Origin: an uncultured Prevotella sp.
GTDB taxonomy: Bacteria > Bacteroidota > Bacteroidia > Bacteroidales > Bacteroidaceae
Direction of reading: 5' to 3'
Assembly (NCBI GenBank): GCA_946186115.1
Contig: CAMHLV010000037.1
Coordinates: 1-32,573, forward strand
DNA: 32,573 bases
A program made the translations under genes and the position numbers. The notes beneath the pieces were generated by a model. The model was given only the letters and a program-made list of their open reading frames with translations. It did not search any database and was not told the origin of the DNA. Shown one piece after another: positions 1 to 7,508 of this stretch (positions are counted from its first letter, which is position 1; every line of letters begins with the position of its first letter).

Positions 1-48
1 AACGCAGCTGTTAGTTGTTCCTAAGTCGATTCCAATAATCTTTCCCAT
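1..48 (-). CDS. dnaK: DnaK (Hsp70 chaperone), N-terminal 16 codons only
   Basis: The minus strand from 48 down to the window edge reads MGKIIGIDLGTTNSCV. This is the start of the Hsp70 nucleotide-binding domain: the phosphate-1 loop DLGTTNS that binds ATP is complete. Only the first 16 codons are present; the rest of the gene lies outside the window. DnaK is the cytoplasmic ATP-dependent chaperone that works with DnaJ and GrpE. It is transcribed divergently from the gene at 212, sharing a 163-bp intergenic region. I found no convincing TAnnTTTG box in the right place for dnaK itself; the nearest candidate (GTGCTTTG, complement of 100-107) is poor. No heat-shock inverted repeat (CIRCE) is visible here. 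Confidence 0.95.
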   Translation of the reverse strand, partial: MGKIIGIDLGTTNSCV

Positions 49-171
49 AATTCTTATTTTTTAATTGTTAATATTCAAAACGTGTCGTTGATATTATAGC
101 AAAGCACGTGCCAAAAACATTTTTTAGCAATAATATGGTGACATTTTGGCACAAGTATGAAAAAAAATATC

Positions 172-179
172 TATCTTTG
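172..179 (+). promoter_or_regulatory. -7 box of promoter for the gene at 212
   Basis: TATCTTTG matches the Bacteroidetes -7 consensus TAnnTTTG. A possible -33 TTTG lies at 145-148, with a gap of 23 nt, slightly longer than usual. Transcription would start near 183-187, giving a short leader of about 25-30 nt. Confidence 0.6.
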
Positions 180-211
180 CAGCAATAAAATGACTAAAAA
201 CGAGCAACACC

Positions 212-1633
212 ATGGTGAAAAGACTGATTCTGTTGGCTGGAATGGCTATGGCTTTTACATTTGTCATGGCACAGGACAATCCCTATATAGTGAAGACAAA
301 GGGTGCCAAGAAGTCTAGGACTGTTGTTGCCTCATCTGCTCAGGATGATGCTGACGACGCAGAGCCTCTCGACTTTATGGGCAAGAATTTCCGTTATTAC
401 AGTTTGTGCGACTGGTATGAGGGAATGCGTTTCATGGTAATTCCAGAGAAGTACGACTTGCTTGTCAGTACTTTTACAGATTCTGTCAAGCGTAAGGAGG
501 TAAGCAGTGCATCTCTGAATAATCATATCATGGTGTATAAGGGGCATGAAGATTTGCCTTATGGTAGGTTACATATCAATTTCTTCTGCGAGACCGACGG
601 CCGTAGCTACTACTATGATGTGCCTTCAATTACATTCGACAGTTACTGCTATAGTAAGGCTGGTGTTCCTACGTTGGCATACCTCGGTGATGTTGACAAG
701 GCTCGTGAATTGTTGATGGGACAGTATCTGCTTACTCGCATCACAAAGTTTCGTGTGGATATAGATTACGACAGTAACGGCTATTACGAGGTAACAATGC
801 CCAAAAACAAGGTAGTAAAGGTCGTGGCAGTAGGAGTTGGCACACGCTCTTATCCTGTGAAGATTATCGTGGAAGACGAGGATGGCCGTCAGTATTACCA
901 GAATGTTGCTATGAGTCGTACTAACAGTGGCAGGCGTGATAAGTATCTTATCTGGGAGAATGAAGGCTACTTGTTTACAGACGCTTTTGATTTTACCGGT
1001 GCTGAAATGGTGGTGTCGAGGAATGTCAACGACTATCTTAATCAGACCGTTCACACGACGATGGCCACAACGATGAGCAGCAAGGGTGCTGGTAAGGTGC
1101 GCAACGTTAAGGTGCCCAGATTCACAGGCTTTATTATCGACGAAATCAAGCCTGTAAGAAATTCCGAGTACTATACTCTGACACTTCGTGAGACAGAGAC
1201 CCGCCGTATATATTATAAAGAGGTGACATTCTCAGAGTCTGTTGCTATGGCTGACGGTAACAAAGATGACTACTTCGGCACGCTCTTTGGCACAGGTGAG
1301 GGCCAAATGCTCAGTACCACAAAAGAGACTCGTGCCGCTATTCGTGAGGGACGTGTCATACCTGGTATGACTCAGGAGGAGGTTCAACTTGCCGTTGGTG
1401 AGCCTGTGACTACAATGAAAGACAGCAATGGTAACGATGAGTGGATATATAACCGCTCTAATGGTGTACTGCTTGTTGTGCAGTTTGATTCTGATGGCAT
1501 AGTGAAGAAAGCCGGTGGCCGTGCAGGTAAGCCAAACAGTGCTGGAGGAACTAAAGTTGTGACTCGCAGAAGTGCTTCGATGTTGAGTGGTGCCCAGCGG
1601 CTTGGTGCCAACGGCCTGCCTGTGAATAAATAA
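212..1633 (+). CDS. Secreted protein of unknown function with C-terminal BamE/SmpA-like region
   Basis: 473 aa. Residues 1-20 form a signal peptide (KR, then a hydrophobic core ending AMAFTFVMA before QDNP), so the product is exported; there is no lipobox cysteine. I do not recognise the central 50-370 region, which is rich in Tyr and charged beta-strand-like segments. Residues about 382-435 (IREGRVIPGMTQEEV, then GEP, then WIYNRSNGVLLVVQF) resemble the SmpA/OmlA (BamE-like) fold, in which a GMT-x2-EV-x5-GEP turn is followed by beta strands; this is a resemblance seen by eye. The ATG at 212 is chosen because it starts the signal peptide; the ATG at 190 is in another frame. It is monocistronic: divergent from dnaK and convergent with recA, sharing a terminator. 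It may have an envelope-assembly or stress role, but no function can be assigned. Confidence 0.85.
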   Translation: MVKRLILLAGMAMAFTFVMAQDNPYIVKTKGAKKSRTVVASSAQDDADDAEPLDFMGKNFRYYSLCDWYEGMRFMVIPEKYDLLVSTFTDSVKRKEVSSASLNNHIMVYKGHEDLPYGRLHINFFCETDGRSYYYDVPSITFDSYCYSKAGVPTLAYLGDVDKARELLMGQYLLTRITKFRVDIDYDSNGYYEVTMPKNKVVKVVAVGVGTRSYPVKIIVEDEDGRQYYQNVAMSRTNSGRRDKYLIWENEGYLFTDAFDFTGAEMVVSRNVNDYLNQTVHTTMATTMSSKGAGKVRNVKVPRFTGFIIDEIKPVRNSEYYTLTLRETETRRIYYKEVTFSESVAMADGNKDDYFGTLFGTGEGQMLSTTKETRAAIREGRVIPGMTQEEVQLAVGEPVTTMKDSNGNDEWIYNRSNGVLLVVQFDSDGIVKKAGGRAGKPNSAGGTKVVTRRSASMLSGAQRLGANGLPVNK

Positions 1634-1652
1634 GTGTGGAAAGATACAAATA

Positions 1653-1698
1653 GAAAAGGTAAGAAAGTTTTGCTGAATGAGCACTTTCTTACCTTTTC
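1653..1698. terminator. Bidirectional terminator between gene 212 and recA
   Basis: A 16-bp perfect stem (1653-1668 paired with 1683-1698, GAAAAGGTAAGAAAGT and its complement) encloses a 14-nt loop. It lies between two convergent stop codons. The A-rich 5' arm and T-rich 3' arm allow intrinsic termination in both directions. Confidence 0.85.
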
Positions 1699-1718
1699 CC
1701 TTTGTTTATATAATTGAC

Positions 1719-2750
1719 TTATACTCCTTTTTCTTTAAGAACCTCCATTATCTTGGCTTCCAGTTCTTCGCACAGTTCAGGATTGTCTTTTAGCAGCTGC
1801 TTAACGGCATCACGTCCCTGTGCCAGTTTTGAATCCTGGTATGAGAACCAAGAACCGCTCTTCTTGATGATTTCGTACTCGGTAGCCAGATCGACAATCT
1901 CGCCAACCTTTGAGATGCCTTCGCCAAAAATAATCTCGAACTCAGCCTTACGGAAGGGAGGTGCCACCTTGTTCTTTACAACCTTTACCTTCGTCAGGTT
2001 ACCCAGCACGTTGTCACCATCCTTTACGGGTGATGACTTGCGAACGTCGATTCTAACGCTTGAATAGAATTTGAGTGCATTACCACCTGTCGTAGTCTCT
2101 GGGTTGCCGAACATAACACCGATTTTCTCACGGAGCTGGTTGATGAATATGCATGTAGTGTTAGTCTTGGCAATAGTTCCCGTAAGCTTGCGCAGTGCCT
2201 GCGACATCAGACGGGCCTGGAGGCCTACTGAAGAATCGCCCATATCGCCTTCGATCTCCTTCTTGGGAGTCAGTGCTGCTACAGAGTCCACAACGAGAAT
2301 GTCGATAGCGCTGGAGCGTATCAGCTGTTCGGCAATTTCCAAAGCCTGCTCTCCATTGTCAGGCTGTGATATGTAGAGATTGTCAATGTCAACACCCAGA
2401 TTCTGAGCATAGAAACGGTCGAAGGCATGCTCGGCATCAATGAAAGCAGCGATTCCGCCGGCCTTTTGTGCTTCAGCGATGGCATGAATTGCCAGCGTGG
2501 TCTTACCGCTTGACTCAGGACCGAATATCTCGATGATACGACCGCGTGGGTATCCGCCTACACCGAGTGCAGCATTCAGACCGATGCTGCCAGTAGGTAT
2601 CACTTCTACGTTTTCTACCTTTTCTTCACCCAGTTTCATAATGCTTCCTTTGCCGAAGTCTTTTTCAATTTTCGACATGGCGGCCTGTAGTGCCTTGAGT
2701 TTCTCCTGTTGTGGAGTCAGGGCTTCACCTTCAGTTGCTTTCTTTGCCAT
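1719..2750 (-). CDS. recA: RecA recombinase
   Basis: 343 aa, the normal bacterial RecA length. RecA polymerises on single-stranded DNA using ATP, drives homologous strand exchange and activates LexA-type autocleavage. Visible signatures: Walker [10 protein letters not shown] at residues 77-85, the segment FIDAEHAFD just after it, Walker [13 protein letters not shown], the L1 region with [11 protein letters not shown]2 with [28 protein letters not shown], and the C-terminal domain with its acidic helix. The start [10 protein letters not shown] fits family starts. It is transcribed alone from a TACCTTTG promoter with a leader of about 50 nt, convergent to the gene at 212. No SOS-type operator was recognised upstream. 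The sequence is intact. Confidence 0.99.
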   Translation of the reverse strand: MAKKATEGEALTPQQEKLKALQAAMSKIEKDFGKGSIMKLGEEKVENVEVIPTGSIGLNAALGVGGYPRGRIIEIFGPESSGKTTLAIHAIAEAQKAGGIAAFIDAEHAFDRFYAQNLGVDIDNLYISQPDNGEQALEIAEQLIRSSAIDILVVDSVAALTPKKEIEGDMGDSSVGLQARLMSQALRKLTGTIAKTNTTCIFINQLREKIGVMFGNPETTTGGNALKFYSSVRIDVRKSSPVKDGDNVLGNLTKVKVVKNKVAPPFRKAEFEIIFGEGISKVGEIVDLATEYEIIKKSGSWFSYQDSKLAQGRDAVKQLLKDNPELCEELEAKIMEVLKEKGV

Positions 2751-2806
2751 AGGTATTTCTTTTATATTCTTAATTATGTGTACTAATAGTAGTTTAATGC
2801 TGTCTG

Positions 2807-2814
2807 CAAAGGTA
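2807..2814 (-). promoter_or_regulatory. -7 box of recA promoter
   Basis: The complement reads TACCTTTG, a full match to TAnnTTTG, about 56 nt upstream of the recA ATG (2750). No well-spaced TTTG -33 element is evident, so the upstream half is weak. Confidence 0.6.
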
Positions 2815-2876
2815 CAAAAAAATAATCAATTCACCATTCATTATGTTTGATTATTTTTCGTCGTTTTTTTTATGTG

Positions 2877-3233
2877 TTATACTGTTGTGTCCTCTGGTTC
2901 CCACAGATGACGTTCCATGTCAACCCTGCCATTGGCCTTGAATGATACTCCCTCGGCCTCTAACAGAGTGCGTTGTCTGCTCCATCCGGGAGCTGTCCGG
3001 CCTACGATGTTCACCACACGGTGGCAAGGTAGCAATTCAGCTCCTGGTGTGTATCGCAAAGTCCGTCCAACCATACGTGAGTGACTTGGCCATCCTGCCA
3101 ATGCTGCAATATGACCATAGGTGGTAACTCTGCCGCAGGGAATCTGGGCCACAATGTTCAGCACATCGTCGCGGAAAGTCCTTGCCTGTTCGGGTGACAT
3201 GCGGTCAGGGTAGTCTTTTGGCAGATTTATCAT
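2877..3233 (-). CDS. MGMT-family (6-O-methylguanine-DNA methyltransferase-like) protein, short form
   Basis: 118 aa, matching only the C-terminal DNA-binding and active-site domain of Ogt/Ada-type alkyltransferases. The helix-turn-helix segment IPCGRVTTYGHIA and the arginine-finger region (HSRMVGRTLR) are followed by the acceptor motif PCHRVV at about residues 69-74. The acceptor Cys is present, whereas alkyltransferase-like (ATL) proteins have Trp there. The N-terminal ribonuclease-H-like domain of full-length Ogt is absent. It may directly repair O6-alkylguanine or act as a damage-sensing ATL-like protein; the sequence cannot decide. The start at 3233 overlaps the end of the helicase gene by 29 bp; the internal ATG at 3200 (MSPEQAR) would remove the overlap, leaving a 4-nt gap, and is a credible alternative. 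Translational coupling to the helicase is likely. Confidence 0.88.
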   Translation of the reverse strand: MINLPKDYPDRMSPEQARTFRDDVLNIVAQIPCGRVTTYGHIAALAGWPSHSRMVGRTLRYTPGAELLPCHRVVNIVGRTAPGWSRQRTLLEAEGVSFKANGRVDMERHLWEPEDTTV

Positions 3234-5091
3234 TCCTTTTCCGTTTGCGCTTGGGCTTTATATCGCTTTCATCCATGGCATCAAGCATAGAAATCTGCTT
3301 CTCTTTGAGGTAGCGGCTTACCGTGAATCCGTGTTCTGCTATTTTCCCGAGCAGATAGCGATGCGATAGCCAGGTCTGACGCTCTTCCGGCAGTGCATTG
3401 CCAAGTCGGCGGGCTGCCTGCTTGTTGTTTGTCTCTACTTTGGCAGACAGTTCCAGTGGCTTGGCCAAGATTTTGTTGAGGGTGTCAGAAAAGTAATCGG
3501 CGCTACGTTTAACCCTCTCCATGAATTCTTCATTATGCAAAGTTTCGTAAGGCGAAGATAGAATAATCTGCAGCCACTTGTCTGCCACAGTTATGACATT
3601 TTGTCGCAAGTCTGCCAGCGATTGGTCGTGCATGTGCTTCAACGATGCATGGCTGTGGTAGAAATATTCCGAGAAGATGCGTACCATCGTCTCTTGTTGG
3701 TATAGTAACGGACGGAAGTCAAATAACTGCATTAACAGGTAGCGTTCATACTCCTGTTTCAACTTAGGTAGCTGATCTATGCTGCGTTGTGCCTCAATTT
3801 CCTGTTGCGAAATGTATGTGTCAACCCGTTCGTCGTTGATGATGGCCCGGGCTTGCAGCGGAACGGCAAGCACCAGTCCTTCCAGAGTACGGCAACGACT
3901 CAGTGCCACATACACCTGTCCTGGGGCAAACGACTGGTTGGCATCAATGATGGCGCGGTCGAAAGTCAGTCCTTGGCTCTTGTGGATGGTGATTGCCCAT
4001 GCCAGTCGGAGGGGATACTGTTTGAATGTTCCCTGCACTTCAGTTTCGATTTCGCGTGTCTCTTCATTCAGCGTGTAGCGGGCGTTTTCCCACTCTAATG
4101 GTTCTACCTCGATAGCCTCGTCGTCACCCTCGCAGAGAACGAGAATACTTTTCTGGTCAACATACGTCACTCTGCCTATTCGTCCGTTATAATAAAGGTG
4201 TTCGCCCGACGGGTCGTTTTTGACAAACATCACCTGGGCACCCTGTTTCAAAACCAGCGTCTCTGCAGTGGGATAGGAATATTCAGGGAATGTCCCCTTC
4301 ACCTCGGCATTAAACACATACGAACGTGTTGGAAGTTTCTGCAGTTCCGACTCGTTATAGTAGTTGGCTTGTTGGTTGTGTGTTGTCAGACGGATATATT
4401 GTTCTTCTGGCTTAGGGGAGAACGAGGGTTGATAGCGAGTGTTCAACTGAGCAAGTGCCTGTTGGGTAGGATGGCCGTTGCGGATTTGGTTAAGAATCTC
4501 AATAAACGACATGTCCTGCTGTCGATAGACGTGTTCCAATTGTATGGTGACATAGTCTATTTGCTGCAAAGCTTTCGAACCGAAGAAGTAGGGAGTGTCG
4601 TAATATGATTTCAGTATCTGCTCGTCTTCGGGTGTTACCACAGGTGTCAGTTGGGCCAAATCGCCAATCATCATCAACTGTACTCCACCAAACGGCTGAT
4701 AGCGGTTGCGAAATCTTCGCAATACGTTGTCAATGGCATCCAACAGGTCTGCCCTCACCATTGATATTTCATCGATAATCAACAGGTCGATAGATGCTAT
4801 AATCTTACGTTTCTCACGGCCAAAGTCGAATTTGCTTTCAACTTTAGCCCCTGGGACGTATGGTGAGAGAGGCAGTTGGAAGAACGAATGAATGGTGGTG
4901 CCGCCAGCATTGATGGCGGCTACACCAGTTGGAGCCACAACGATAGGTCGTTTGCGTGATTTTTCAACGACTGTTTTCAGAAACGTCGTCTTGCCCGTAC
5001 CAGCCTTGCCCGTCAGGAAGATGCTTCGTCCGGTGTTTTCCACAAACTCCCATGCCGTGCGCAGTTCGTTATTTCGCTCCATGATATTCAT
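3205..5091 (-). CDS. Pif1-like superfamily 1B DNA helicase with C-terminal helix-turn-helix
   Basis: 628 aa. Walker A GKAGTGKTT (residues 28-36), motif Ia PTGVAAINAGGTTIHSFF, Walker B LLIIDEISMV, motif III GDLAQLTPVV, and late motifs AITIHKSQG and YVALSRCRTLEGL define a Pif1/Dda-type 5'-3' SF1B helicase, which unwinds DNA using ATP. After the helicase core (about residue 420) comes a long helical region, and the last 70 residues (SHRYLLGKIAEHGFTVSRYLKE) resemble the HTH domain often appended to bacterial Pif1-like proteins, ending in a basic KPKRKRKRND tail. It lies between the carboxyspermidine-dehydrogenase-like gene (37-nt gap) and the MGMT-like gene (29-bp overlap), all on one strand, so probably co-transcribed; linkage to the alkyltransferase suggests DNA maintenance. 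ATG at 5082 (MERNNEL) is an alternative start. Confidence 0.93.
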   Translation of the reverse strand: MNIMERNNELRTAWEFVENTGRSIFLTGKAGTGKTTFLKTVVEKSRKRPIVVAPTGVAAINAGGTTIHSFFQLPLSPYVPGAKVESKFDFGREKRKIIASIDLLIIDEISMVRADLLDAIDNVLRRFRNRYQPFGGVQLMMIGDLAQLTPVVTPEDEQILKSYYDTPYFFGSKALQQIDYVTIQLEHVYRQQDMSFIEILNQIRNGHPTQQALAQLNTRYQPSFSPKPEEQYIRLTTHNQQANYYNESELQKLPTRSYVFNAEVKGTFPEYSYPTAETLVLKQGAQVMFVKNDPSGEHLYYNGRIGRVTYVDQKSILVLCEGDDEAIEVEPLEWENARYTLNEETREIETEVQGTFKQYPLRLAWAITIHKSQGLTFDRAIIDANQSFAPGQVYVALSRCRTLEGLVLAVPLQARAIINDERVDTYISQQEIEAQRSIDQLPKLKQEYERYLLMQLFDFRPLLYQQETMVRIFSEYFYHSHASLKHMHDQSLADLRQNVITVADKWLQIILSSPYETLHNEEFMERVKRSADYFSDTLNKILAKPLELSAKVETNNKQAARRLGNALPEERQTWLSHRYLLGKIAEHGFTVSRYLKEKQISMLDAMDESDIKPKRKRKRNDKSAKRLP

Positions 5092-5128
5092 AGCAGGAAC
5101 AGGCAGTAGCTGTTCACAGAATTACTGA

Positions 5129-6367
5129 CTATAATTCGAGATCTCCGTCGTGAATTTCGTGCCAAGGAAGTCCCTGTTTGTTCAGCTGTTCCATGAAGGG
5201 ATCTGGGTCAAATTCCTCAACGTTATATACACCAGGCTTCTTCCACAATCCCTTGCAGAACATCATGGCACCAATCATGGCTGGTACACCGGTGGTGTAA
5301 GATACACCTTGCATGCCGGTTTCTTCGTAGGCAGCACGATGTGAGCAGTTGTTATAGACGTAGTAGGTGTGCTCCTTGCCGTCCTTGCCGATACCGCGGA
5401 TGCGGCAGCCAATCGAGGTCTCGCCTTCGTAGTTTTCACCTAGGTCTTGTGGGTTGGGCAGCACTGCCTTGAGGAACTGCAGGGGTACAATCTTCACCTT
5501 TGCCACGCCGGTACCGTCGGCTAATGGTGCCTCGTATTCTACTTCGTCGATACGGCTCATGCCGATGTTCTGAATTACCTCCAAGTGCTTAAGATACTGC
5601 TGGCCGAAGGTCATCCAGAAGCGGGCGCGCTTTATTGTGGGATAGTTGATAACCAACGACTCAATCTCTTCATGATGCAACAGGTAGCTGTCGCGCGGAC
5701 CGATATTGGGATAGGTGAGGTCCTTGTGAATCTCCAGTGGCTCCGTCTCCACCCACTGGCCGTTCTCCCAGTAGAGCCCCTTTTGGGTTATCTCGCGGAT
5801 ATTGATCTCCGGGTTGAAGTTGGTGGCGAAAGCCTTGTGGTGGTCGCCGGCATTGCAGTCGACAATGTCCAGGTATTGTATTTCCTTGAAGTGGTGCTTG
5901 GCGGCGTATGCCGTATAGATGCTGGTCACACCTGGGTCGAAGCCACAGCCGAGGATGGCCGTGAGCCCTGCCTTCTCGAAGCGCTCACGATAGGCCCATT
6001 GCCAGCTGTATTCGAAGTGTGCCTCGTCCTTGGGTTCATAGTTGGCGGTGTCAAGATACGAGCATCCGCAGGCCAGACAGGCATCCATGATGGTGAGGTC
6101 CTGATAGGGCAGGGCGAGGTTGATGACCAGCTCGGGCTTGTAGTCGTTGAAGAGCGCCTTCAGCTGCTCCACATCGTCGGCATCGACCTGTGCCGTCTTG
6201 ATGTCCAGCGTATAGCCAGCCTTGTGGATGTCCTCTACTATCTTGTCGCACTTCGCCTTGCGGCGACTGGCAATCATAAACTCTGTAAACACGTCAGCAT
6301 TCTGGGCTATCTTGAATGCTGCTACCGTAGCGACGCCACCGGCGCCAATCATTAATACTCTACTCAT
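5129..6367 (-). CDS. Saccharopine dehydrogenase-fold enzyme, probable carboxy(nor)spermidine dehydrogenase
   Basis: 412 aa. The N-terminus is a Rossmann NAD(P)-binding fold with GAGGVA at residues 8-13; the CANSDH-type hallmarks CGFDPGVTSIYTAY and NCSHRAAYEETGMQGVSYTTGVPAMIGAMM follow. Enzymes of this type reductively condense aspartate semialdehyde with putrescine or diaminopropane to give carboxyspermidine or carboxynorspermidine, which a decarboxylase (not in this window) converts to the polyamine. Bacteroidetes generally use this route for spermidine. A lysine-pathway saccharopine reductase is less likely given the length and motifs. The coding sequence is intact and somewhat richer in G/C-ending codons than its neighbours. 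The 65-bp gap upstream carries an AT-rich repeat; no clear promoter was seen, so it may be transcribed from the promoter at 7044 or from an unrecognised one. Confidence 0.88.
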   Translation of the reverse strand: MSRVLMIGAGGVATVAAFKIAQNADVFTEFMIASRRKAKCDKIVEDIHKAGYTLDIKTAQVDADDVEQLKALFNDYKPELVINLALPYQDLTIMDACLACGCSYLDTANYEPKDEAHFEYSWQWAYRERFEKAGLTAILGCGFDPGVTSIYTAYAAKHHFKEIQYLDIVDCNAGDHHKAFATNFNPEINIREITQKGLYWENGQWVETEPLEIHKDLTYPNIGPRDSYLLHHEEIESLVINYPTIKRARFWMTFGQQYLKHLEVIQNIGMSRIDEVEYEAPLADGTGVAKVKIVPLQFLKAVLPNPQDLGENYEGETSIGCRIRGIGKDGKEHTYYVYNNCSHRAAYEETGMQGVSYTTGVPAMIGAMMFCKGLWKKPGVYNVEEFDPDPFMEQLNKQGLPWHEIHDGDLEL

Positions 6368-6370
6368 ATT

Positions 6371-6407
6371 ATCAATTTACAATTTTACGATTTACTATTT
6401 ACAATTT
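6371..6407. repeat. AT-rich intergenic repeat (ATTTACAATTT type)
   Basis: The stretch consists of degenerate copies of TTTACAATTT and TTTACTATTT, located directly upstream of the dehydrogenase start. A closely similar string occurs within the mnmA coding region at 14701-14736, suggesting a dispersed short repeat. Confidence 0.6.
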
Positions 6408-6432
6408 ATTTAGTTAATTGGTTATTTCGTTA

Positions 6433-7038
6433 TTAAGACATTCCGTTTAACTCTTCAGACCGGATACCCAGTGCTGCCATCAGCGAGTAGCCGAGGATTT
6501 CCTGCCGGAACTGTCCGCCTTCCATTGGCTGCATCGAAAGTACCGTGATGTGCTTGTCTGGGTCAGCATGCCGCAGCCCATCGCGTACCTTATTATATAT
6601 TTGTTCAGCATCAGGTACGATAATGAGGCGGTTTACTTCTGCTGCATTGCTTATTACCTGTAGCGAGTCGATAAACAGTTCTTCTGGTGTCACCAGGTCT
6701 TCAACCTGGACACAGCTAATGAGAAACTCTCCCAGTTGTCCTGCGAAAGCCTTGCCGTCCAGTTCGTCGTATGTCCCTGGGTTGAAATTGTCCATCTGAG
6801 GTTTCTTGTGTATCAGGACAACTTGAATGCTTTGGGCATCGTGTTGAGGGGTGTCGGTATCCGACTGAGGGCGTAGTCCGCCATCAAGGGCCACACATTC
6901 CAGCCAGCGGGCCATATCGGCTTTGGGAATGCGGCGTCCAATCATACGCTCGAAATTCACGGTCAAATCAAAAGCCACCTTGTCAACATAGTCTGCATCG
7001 ACAAGGATGACGTTCTCTTTCCATTTTATGTCAATCAT
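6433..7038 (-). CDS. Uncharacterised cytoplasmic protein, about 200 aa
   Basis: 201 aa from the ATG at 7038 (MIDIKWKENVILVDADYVD). I do not recognise a family. There is no signal peptide or membrane segment; the protein is acidic, with a mixed alpha/beta look, including LIIVPDAEQIYNKV and HITVLSMQPM strands and an early VDADYVD. The open frame extends to 7095, but the extra 19 residues would lie upstream of the promoter -7 box at 7044-7051 and inside a terminator hairpin, so 7038 is the sensible start. It is the first gene on the strand leading into the dehydrogenase, helicase and alkyltransferase genes. The mRNA would be leaderless or nearly so. Confidence 0.82.
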   Translation of the reverse strand: MIDIKWKENVILVDADYVDKVAFDLTVNFERMIGRRIPKADMARWLECVALDGGLRPQSDTDTPQHDAQSIQVVLIHKKPQMDNFNPGTYDELDGKAFAGQLGEFLISCVQVEDLVTPEELFIDSLQVISNAAEVNRLIIVPDAEQIYNKVRDGLRHADPDKHITVLSMQPMEGGQFRQEILGYSLMAALGIRSEELNGMS

Positions 7039-7043
7039 ACGTG

Positions 7044-7051
7044 CAAAGGTA
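7044..7051 (-). promoter_or_regulatory. -7 box 5 nt upstream of the ATG at 7038
   Basis: The complement reads TACCTTTG, a perfect TAnnTTTG match, with only 5 nt between the box and the start codon. The transcript should begin at or within a few nt of the ATG. No clear -33 TTTG is visible at the expected spacing. Confidence 0.6.
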
Positions 7052-7068
7052 CAAAAAAAAGGAAAACT

Positions 7069-7108
7069 AAAAAAGGGAATAGTGATTTTTTTCACTTTTC
7101 CCTTTTTT
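7069..7108 (-). terminator. Intrinsic terminator of the 35-aa gene
   Basis: An 11-bp stem (7069-7079 with 7098-7108, AAAAAAGGGAA and complement), one T:T mismatch and a further 5-bp stem (AGTGA/TCACT) enclose a six-T loop. Read on the minus strand it begins 5 nt after the stop codon at 7114 and ends in a T-run. It sits just before the promoter of the next gene. Confidence 0.75.
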
Positions 7109-7113
7109 AATTC

Positions 7114-7221
7114 TTAGTTGTACCAAATGCTTGAGTCGGTACTCAGATAGCGCTCTTGTTCTTCGTTGTACTGGTTTTCCAGTTCAAACTCCTCTTCGTT
7201 GTACATTTTCTGAATCTTCAT
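7114..7221 (-). CDS. Small acidic protein, 35 aa, unknown function
   Basis: The minus strand encodes MKIQKMYNEEEFELENQYNE followed by EQERYLSTDSSIWYN and a TAA stop (7114-7116). The peptide is hydrophilic and strongly acidic in the middle, probably helical, with aromatic residues at the C-terminus; it has no signal peptide or membrane segment. The coding case rests on context: a GGGAGGG Shine-Dalgarno sequence (7229-7235) 7 nt before the ATG, a promoter with both -33 and -7 elements at the correct spacing (7275-7305), and an intrinsic terminator (7069-7108) just after the stop. It is thus a stand-alone transcription unit of about 200 nt. The RNA itself could instead be functional, but the matched SD, start and stop favour a peptide. 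I do not recognise a family. Confidence 0.72.
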   Translation of the reverse strand: MKIQKMYNEEEFELENQYNEEQERYLSTDSSIWYN

Positions 7222-7228
7222 AGTTGCG

Positions 7229-7235
7229 CCCTCCC
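7229..7235 (-). promoter_or_regulatory. Strong Shine-Dalgarno sequence for the 35-aa gene
   Basis: The complement reads GGGAGGG and stands 7 nt from the ATG at 7221. Such strong SD sequences are uncommon in Bacteroidetes, so it supports real translation of this small frame. Confidence 0.65.
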
Positions 7236-7274
7236 GTTTGATGGTTTAGTTAGAGATGAGTTAGCTTTTCGTTG

Positions 7275-7305
7275 CAAATATAATAATATTAATTGAAATA
7301 GCCAA
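7275..7305 (-). promoter_or_regulatory. Promoter of the 35-aa gene
   Basis: The complement has TTG at 7305-7303 and TATATTTG at 7282-7275, separated by 20 nt, which fits Bacteroidetes sigma-A promoters. The start would lie near 7271, giving a leader of about 50 nt. Confidence 0.7.
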
Positions 7306-7436
7306 CGTTTTTCCGTGATTATTTCCAAAAAAGTAACGAAATGTAACAATAGTTTGCGGTTTTCTGCATTTTCATGCATAAATGATGACAAACGACCCTG
7401 AATAAACGTCTAAAAAGAAACAAAAGCCCAAATAAT

Positions 7437-7468
7437 TTTGGTGGTTTCAAGGAAAAGCCATATATTTG
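7437..7468 (+). promoter_or_regulatory. Promoter of the secreted-protein gene at 7509
   Basis: TTTG at 7437-7440 and TATATTTG at 7461-7468 are separated by 20 nt, a textbook Bacteroidetes arrangement. The leader would be about 35 nt. Confidence 0.75.
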
Positions 7469-7508
7469 CAGGCAGAAACTATTAGTACTAATTCAAATTA
7501 ATAACGTT

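Noticed and set aside
5585..6355. 256-codon plus-strand open frame
   Set aside because: Shadow of the saccharopine-dehydrogenase-fold gene, which has intact family motifs on the opposite strand.
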